Shown here: piece by piece, positions 60,998-64,000 of the stretch
How positions within the stretch are numbered: the stretch's first letter is position 1
How the letters are laid out: the number at the start of each line of letters is the position of its first letter
DNA from: Arthrobotrys musiformis
Lineage: Eukaryota > Ascomycota > Orbiliomycetes > Orbiliales > Orbiliaceae
Assembly: GCA_036971715.1 (NCBI GenBank)
Contig: JAVHJL010000004.1
Coordinates: 2,418,001-2,482,000, forward strand
DNA: 64,000 bases
Reading direction: 5' to 3'
The notes under the pieces: generated by a model
What the model was told of the DNA's origin: nothing
What the model saw: only the letters and a program-made list of their open reading frames with translations
Database searches by the model: none
Made by a program: the position numbers and the translations under genes

Positions 60998-63151
60998 TCA
61001 TTGCCCCCCTTCGCTAGTATCCAGCGCAATTCTTCGAGTCTGAACGTGAACAACCCGGTCCCCCCACCCAATCCCCAAAGCCGCGATGGAAGCAGCACAT
61101 GATATTATTGCCTGGAATATCAGTGCGCGCCTCATATTCCCGGTCCCGCTATCGGTTAATGCAGTCATCGAAAGGATAAATACTGCTCCAAGGAGCTGAC
61201 CCCCGGACCATAAAATTGTTGATGTGATTTCCGGGGAGACGGGGTGAGTAATTTCCACAACGAATTCGAGCGATAGTGGCAGTAATGAGAACGAGGCAGC
61301 CCCCAGGAATGCTAGTACAATATAAGGGGGCGCCAACGACCTGCTCGTTGGGGCGAAAATGAGGCCGATGTCTACTGAGGGTCAGCGCTATGATACAATG
61401 GAGACGGGGCCGAATCGCAAGCATCACCTACAACATATAGAAATAACTGGGACAAGAATTCGGATTGCCAAAAGGAACGTGTGGGTACGATCGATGATGG
61501 GAGATACCACCGCAGATCTATTGAAGTCAGTGCTTAGCCTTAAGGATGGAGATGTGATTAAGTCATACGCTAGCAAGCCAACAACGATAAGAACTGCCCC
61601 ACCAATCCCAGCTTCGTTCTCGGAATAGCCGTACGGCTCGAGGATCTGATGAATTTTTAGCTTGCAAATACCCATTCAAATGGATCCGGGGTCATGTTTA
61701 GTATACTCCCAGTAGCTTGACTTACTTGATTCAACAATGAACTGCTGGCGTTGAAGAATCCCACAAGAATAGAAAACTATTCGATATTCATTAGAATCGT
61801 CGAAACCCAGCAGTGATTCGCATTTTTGTAAGGGGGCGTTGATTTTGGAGTTACCATGACGAATATCAACCAAAATTCAACAGATCTTAGTATCCTAGGG
61901 AAAGCGGATTTGAATGGGAGCTTTTCTTGAGCTGACGAAGGACATGGCGGAGTCGGTGGCCTTCCTTGGACGAAGAAAACTGGTATTGTTACTGCAGTAG
62001 TCTGGAAGAAAGTAAGCTGTGCATGTCATGCTGGGAGTTATTCTAGCCGAAGGCAAGCTATTTGGGAAAGTCCACTTACTATTATTGCTATATAAAGGAG
62101 CATGTTGGGTATATCTCTAATTAAAATGCTTAGTATACGAAGCGACCACTTGTTCAGGTGAATCTCCGCTTTCTCTTACTCGGGGCGAGAAACAAGGAAT
62201 GGGTCAATTAATTGTCCCAGCTAACAAGTCGGGTTGTTTTAGCAAACGGCGGTTTCGAGAACGTCATATATGATGGCCCAGGAGACGTACAGCAGCTCCT
62301 AATGGGTTGCTTAGGGAAATGAGCGCATTGGCGGTAATCCGCTGCCCCGAGGTGAACCAGAGGTCACTATAATAGGCAGGCGCACTCAATACGAATGGTT
62401 GTCCAAATCCTATAGAGCGGCAAATGGATAGAATCGAGTTAGAAGATGGGTGCACCGGAGGGCTTGACCGACGCGGGGCATTCTAGCTAACCAATAAGTA
62501 TTTGTCCTACCATGACGATAGGAAAATGGCCTCCGTCTGAACTGCCAACCCTTGCCCCGATAAAGCGTAACCAGACGCCAGTTATGCTGAAGCCAGCAGC
62601 GAAAAGTAATGCCGCTCGAACCCCGAAGTTCCGAAGCGTGTATATCACCACCCTATTGTAAAGCTTACTTAGCTAATTCACAGGCATCGAAGGTTGGGGT
62701 ATTGGGTTGTATACGGGCTCATGCAGATATATGCCAAAAAGATAACGGTCGATAGCCAATTGACAGACGAAGCTTTCTGTAGACGAAAGAAGTCCTGGGT
62801 GGAAGTTGAGACTGGTGCAAAAGTGATCCATCTGTGTGTATGTATAATTTATAAAGTGTATGAAGTTCTCGATTAGCTATACGCTTTCAAATTGAAACCC
62901 AGTCGTAAAGTGGGCCAAGATAAACTCGAAGACTAACTCCGAAGTACGTACCCCCAACTAATCATAATGTTCATCAGCATCAGTGTGGCTAGTCCTACCC
63001 ATCGCCGGCGATACACGCGATATATTGCCGCTTCGGCAATCGAGAGTTCTCGGGTTGTTGTTTGTTGGATGTCTGCATCGTCGCACCCTGAGACAGTGGC
63101 ATCTTTAGAGTCTGCCTTTGGCACCGGTTCGGGAGCGGTCGGCGGAGACAT
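60998..63151 (-). CDS. Major facilitator transporter, FLVCR-type
   Basis: Eleven exons on the minus strand (63,151-62,952; 62,831-62,715; 62,652-62,492; 62,409-62,291; 62,220-62,180; 62,116-62,080; 62,001-61,855; 61,776-61,726; 61,645-61,569; 61,517-61,432; 61,371-60,998) join in frame into 469 residues, and all introns obey GT-AG. The N-terminus (to about 45) is a hydrophilic cytosolic tail. The first membrane segment begins at WVGLATLMLMNIMISWGW, followed by the APVS loop. GQPFVLSAPAYYSDLWF and the THPVSPE near the C-terminus are typical of the FLVCR/MFS family. About 12 membrane segments are expected. Relatives export or import haem or other small molecules; the substrate here is unknown. 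The exon model is internally consistent but untested by RNA. Confidence 0.88.
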
Positions 63152-64000
63152 TGTTGGCTGACATTTAGGGGGGGTTCTGTCGTCCCAAGCCTTGATTCTT
63201 GAGGTCTTATATAAGTAGGAGGTAAGTAAGCGCTTGCATGTACATTAGGTATATCTATGATATTATGGGGGGGGGATATTGATGAGGGCGATGACCTGTA
63301 CCAAAACATCCAGACCCTGTCAAAACACCCCAATTCAAGGACGGTTAAATATAATTGCAGGCATATGCATATATATGAGCCTCGGTTCTTAATTTAAGAG
63401 CGCACCCGCCTTAAGCTGCTAAGTATAAGGTAAGTACATGTTTGTAAAAGGTAAAAGGTCCAATTTAAGAGCAAAAAGGAAGGAGTCCTGGATCACTGTA
63501 TCGGGCACCTGCGTTGTCCGGGGTATATTAATATATGTTTCTGTGTACCTCCAGAAATACAGAGCGTCTAGCGTGTAATCTCGGTGCATACGTATGTACA
63601 TACCTAGGTACCTAGTAAGTAGGTAGGAGGTAGGTAGGTACTTACCTACCTAGGTACATACACGGTATATGAGTCGGTACTAACTTCACAGTGTGCTATT
63701 TTAATTTTTATTTTATTCCCAACTGAATTTCTAGTCTCGAGGCTACATACTAAATTGCGCGTATTGTAGGACCTAGTTACTAAGTACCTACGCGCATACC
63801 TATATGTAGGTACTAACTTAAGTAGGCACTGCAAGATTATATATAGGCGTCGTATGCTTATATAAGCAGTATCACACCCAACCGAGTAACTACCTACCTG
63901 ATGTATTCATGTAAATAGGTACTTACTAAGTAAGTACGTAGGCTACGTAGGTACCAGTTCCTACGTATGCACATCCCCAATTCTTCATAACATACCTACT
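63152..64000. other. Intergenic region with TAGGTA-type motifs
   Basis: I support no gene in the last 850 bases. It includes the upstream region of the transporter gene and, further right, many copies of CTACCTA/TAGGTA-type words. Confidence 0.6.
63590..63960. repeat. Cluster of TAGGTAC/GTACCTA words
   Basis: Words such as TACCTAGGTA, GTAGGTAGG and CTTACCTACC recur in both orientations, forming many short palindromes. They are irregular in spacing, so this is not a clean tandem array. Similar words are common in intergenic DNA of filamentous ascomycetes. Confidence 0.6.

Noticed and set aside
61359..61628. 89-codon plus-strand frame inside the transporter gene
   Set aside because: Antisense to transporter exons that show family motifs on the minus strand.
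63590..63960. Possible telomere or subtelomere because of repeated TAGGTA words
   Set aside because: The words occur in both orientations with irregular spacing and there is no TTAGGG array.

Overview
The window looks like nuclear DNA of a filamentous ascomycete (Pezizomycotina). Genes in the right-hand 11 kb are GC-balanced with many short GT-AG introns, while the left 52.6 kb is an extremely AT-rich block of transposons mutated by C-to-T and G-to-A changes, most clearly CA to TA. That is the signature of repeat-induced point mutation (RIP). I cannot name the species.

Left block (1-52,582). The main family is a non-LTR retrotransposon (LINE, Tad1/I-like: ORF1 with CCHC knuckles; ORF2 with AP endonuclease, reverse transcriptase and RNase H). 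One copy at 6,680-12,437 is intact in both ORFs. Six other copies or fragments are RIP-damaged: A (+, 88-3,646), C (+, 12,438-17,336), D (-, 18,790-24,548), E (-, 34,809-40,570), a small + fragment (48,141-48,356) and F (-, 48,357-51,647). A second family is a Ty3/gypsy-like LTR element with LTRs of about 0.66 kb. A whole nested copy spans 31,450-46,730 on the minus strand with a 5-bp target duplication, and it contains LINE copy E. Two further repeat families (R2 and R4) are recognised only by self-similarity.

The most notable system is a tRNA-derived SINE of about 810 bp with two copies that I read as identical (2,500-3,310 and 47,143-47,951), plus the tail of a third at 1-87. Its head has good Pol III A and B boxes and an encoded ACCA. 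Its 3' end is the same AACC-GAAA-GGTT hairpin and (TAA)n tail as the LINE, and a 43-bp internal block also matches the LINE 3' UTR. This suggests a SINE mobilised by the local LINE. Both SINEs are unmutated but lie in RIP-damaged hosts, so they (and LINE B) moved after RIP of their surroundings.

Right block (53,100-63,151). Four genes: a universal stress protein-domain protein (+), the TFIIH core subunit Tfb1/p62 (-), an uncharacterised low-complexity protein (+) divergent from Tfb1, and an 11-exon FLVCR-type major facilitator transporter (-). All exon joins were checked for reading frame by hand. The last 0.85 kb is intergenic and rich in TAGGTA-type motifs.
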